NCBI GenBank assembly: GCA_021777685.1
Contig: JAJYDH010000365.1
Location: 1 to 6,712 of the forward strand
Length of the DNA: 6,712 nucleotides
Reading direction: 5' to 3'
DNA from: Planctomycetota bacterium
GTDB taxonomy: Bacteria; Planctomycetota; Planctomycetia; Isosphaerales; Isosphaeraceae
Shown: piece after piece, positions 6,148 through 6,712 of the stretch
Position numbering within the stretch: position 1 is the first letter of the stretch
How the letters are laid out: every line of letters starts with the position of its first letter
Notes under the pieces: model-generated
Seen by the model: the letters and a program-made list of their open reading frames with translations, nothing else
What the model was told of the DNA's origin: nothing
Database searches by the model: none
Translations under genes and position numbers: made by a program

Positions 6148-6333
6148 TCACCCTGTCGTGGTGGTTGAGGGGCGGGGACGCTCGGCCCGCTCGATGTCGA
6201 AATTGCGGGCGGCGTCGTCGAACACGAGATCCAGGTGTCGCGACTCGATCTTGCATGCCCTGATGCGAAGGACGTCGCCGGACCTGTGCGTGATCTCGAT
6301 CCACTGGCCTTCTTTACGCCTCAACACGAGCAT
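6148..6333 (-). CDS. csrA: CsrA-like carbon storage regulator (RNA-binding translational regulator)
   Basis: A 61-residue protein beginning MLVLRRKEGQ, the diagnostic CsrA/RsmA N-terminus (E. coli MLILTRRVGE). The family is a small dimer that binds GGA motifs in mRNA leaders and usually blocks ribosome access. Arg49, in DIERAE, aligns with the RNA-contacting Arg44 of E. coli CsrA (VHREE), and Leu4 and Arg6 are also kept, so RNA binding looks intact. It is divergent elsewhere: about three extra residues (around 15-19) in the first hairpin, loss of the KGNQ turn and of the G-x-x-AP segment, and a Thr-rich tail at 56-60. The ATG start is supported by a GGAGGA Shine-Dalgarno five bases upstream. 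The 5' end overlaps the sigma factor gene by 20 bases, and the 145-residue gene starts four bases after the stop. The targets are unknown; its own leader and the tail mRNA are the obvious candidates by position. Identity is near certain from the N-terminus and the Arg49 region. Confidence 0.88.
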   Translation of the reverse strand: MLVLRRKEGQWIEITHRSGDVLRIRACKIESRHLDLVFDDAARNFDIERAERPRPSTTTTG

Positions 6334-6712
6334 GGCGATCCTCCAGGAAGGTCCGGGAATGGCCGACGATCCGCGAGATTTCCGGCTGGGAGCATCCCAT
6401 CCGGGCGGCGGCCTCGGCCTGATTGAGCCCTTCGAGGCAGGTCAACCGGAGGGCGGTCGCGTTGGGGGCCGGGAGCCGGCCGAGGAGATCCTCGGCGCCC
6501 TCGATGCCGTCGACCTCGGGCGACGCCGGTATCCGGGCCACGTCGAAGGTCCGGTCGATCGGGACACCTCGGGCCTTCGCCGCCCGAGCGGGCAGGAGGA
6601 AGTCCCGGAGCCGGATCTGGACCGTCCAGGCCAGCCACGGTTCGAAGGCCGGTGCCCTGGCCGGGTCGAATCGCCGAGAGGCGCACCAGATGGCGTCGAG
6701 CGCGAGGTCCCC
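6314..6712 (-). CDS. sigma-70 family RNA polymerase sigma factor, short form (5' end outside window)
   Basis: The frame is open from the window edge to a TAA stop, giving 132 visible residues; the true start lies beyond the right end. Visible residues about 1-40 look like sigma region 2: a helix ending in SRRFDPAR, then FEPWLAWTVQIRLRDFL, matching the usual pattern of a helix, a YDP/FDP-R-G motif, F-x-x-Y/W and an IR-x-x-x-D/R helix. Residues about 76-117 look like region 4, with the helix-turn-helix LEGLNQAEAAARMGCSQPEI. Only about 35 residues link the two, so region 3 is absent, as in ECF-type and small phage sigma factors. By family knowledge it would direct core polymerase to specific promoters. 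A GTG at 6539-6541 gives a shorter frame, but that start would cut off region 2, so it is rejected. The stop lies inside the next gene, csrA (20-base overlap), which suggests translational coupling. A sigma-like DNA-binding protein without polymerase function is a less likely alternative. Confidence 0.8.
   Translation of the reverse strand, partial: GDLALDAIWCASRRFDPARAPAFEPWLAWTVQIRLRDFLLPARAAKARGVPIDRTFDVARIPASPEVDGIEGAEDLLGRLPAPNATALRLTCLEGLNQAEAAARMGCSQPEISRIVGHSRTFLEDRHARVEA
6339..6344 (-). promoter_or_regulatory. strong Shine-Dalgarno of the csrA-like gene, containing two GGA motifs
   Basis: On the coding strand GGAGGA lies five bases before the csrA ATG, inside the 3' end of the sigma factor gene. 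It is the best ribosome binding site in the window. It also contains two GGA triplets, and a third GGA lies upstream at 6352-6354. GGA next to the start is the known recognition core of CsrA, so the site could also be a CsrA operator (inference). Confidence 0.7.

Noticed and set aside
5471..6304. 277-residue minus-strand frame across csrA, the 145-residue gene and the adhesin start
   Set aside because: Shadow frame rich in Arg, Pro and Ser that ignores three well-supported starts and stops.
6321..6686. 121-residue minus-strand frame at the right end
   Set aside because: It is an alternative frame of the sigma factor gene without any motif; the adopted frame contains regions 2 and 4.

Overview
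The window is a compact stretch of a tailed-phage or prophage genome. Every supported gene lies on the minus strand, so transcription runs from the right end to the left end. The DNA is GC-rich (about two thirds by eye) and almost fully coding. The largest gap between genes is about 50 bases, and no RNA gene, insertion sequence or CRISPR array is visible. A divergent CsrA-like protein, a short sigma-70-like factor and an SGNH-esterase adhesin in one structural cluster suggest a virus or provirus of a GC-rich planctomycete. That host assignment is inference; no host marker gene is present.

Right end (6148-6712), regulatory pair: the 3' part of a small sigma-70-family factor (regions 2 and 4, start outside the window) overlaps by 20 bases a csrA-like gene that has its own strong Shine-Dalgarno sequence. 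Middle (3064-6143), putative adhesion module: a 145-residue beta-rich protein is followed by an 873-residue multidomain protein. The latter has a lectin-like N-terminus, an Ig-like domain, a beta-sandwich, an SGNH/GDSL hydrolase domain, short tail-fibre-type repeats and a C-terminal beta domain. Left half (1-3052), siphophage tail assembly line in classic order: tail terminator (DUF3168-like), major tail tube protein, tail assembly chaperone (lambda G-like), its frameshifted extension (GT-like) and the tape measure protein, which runs off the left end.

Together the genes would build a long non-contractile tail. The tube protein polymerises around the tape measure, which the G/GT chaperones keep soluble, and the terminator caps the tube. 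The SGNH adhesin probably acts at the host surface. The sigma factor and CsrA may time or tune expression of the cluster.

The strongest non-gene signal is a -1 programmed frameshift element at 1659-1719: an A-rich slippery site, a 6-base spacer holding the zero-frame stop, and a perfect 14-base-pair stem. Other points of interest are TPR-like sequence in the tape measure protein, the placement of the regulators and adhesin just ahead of the tail genes, and possible CsrA autoregulation.
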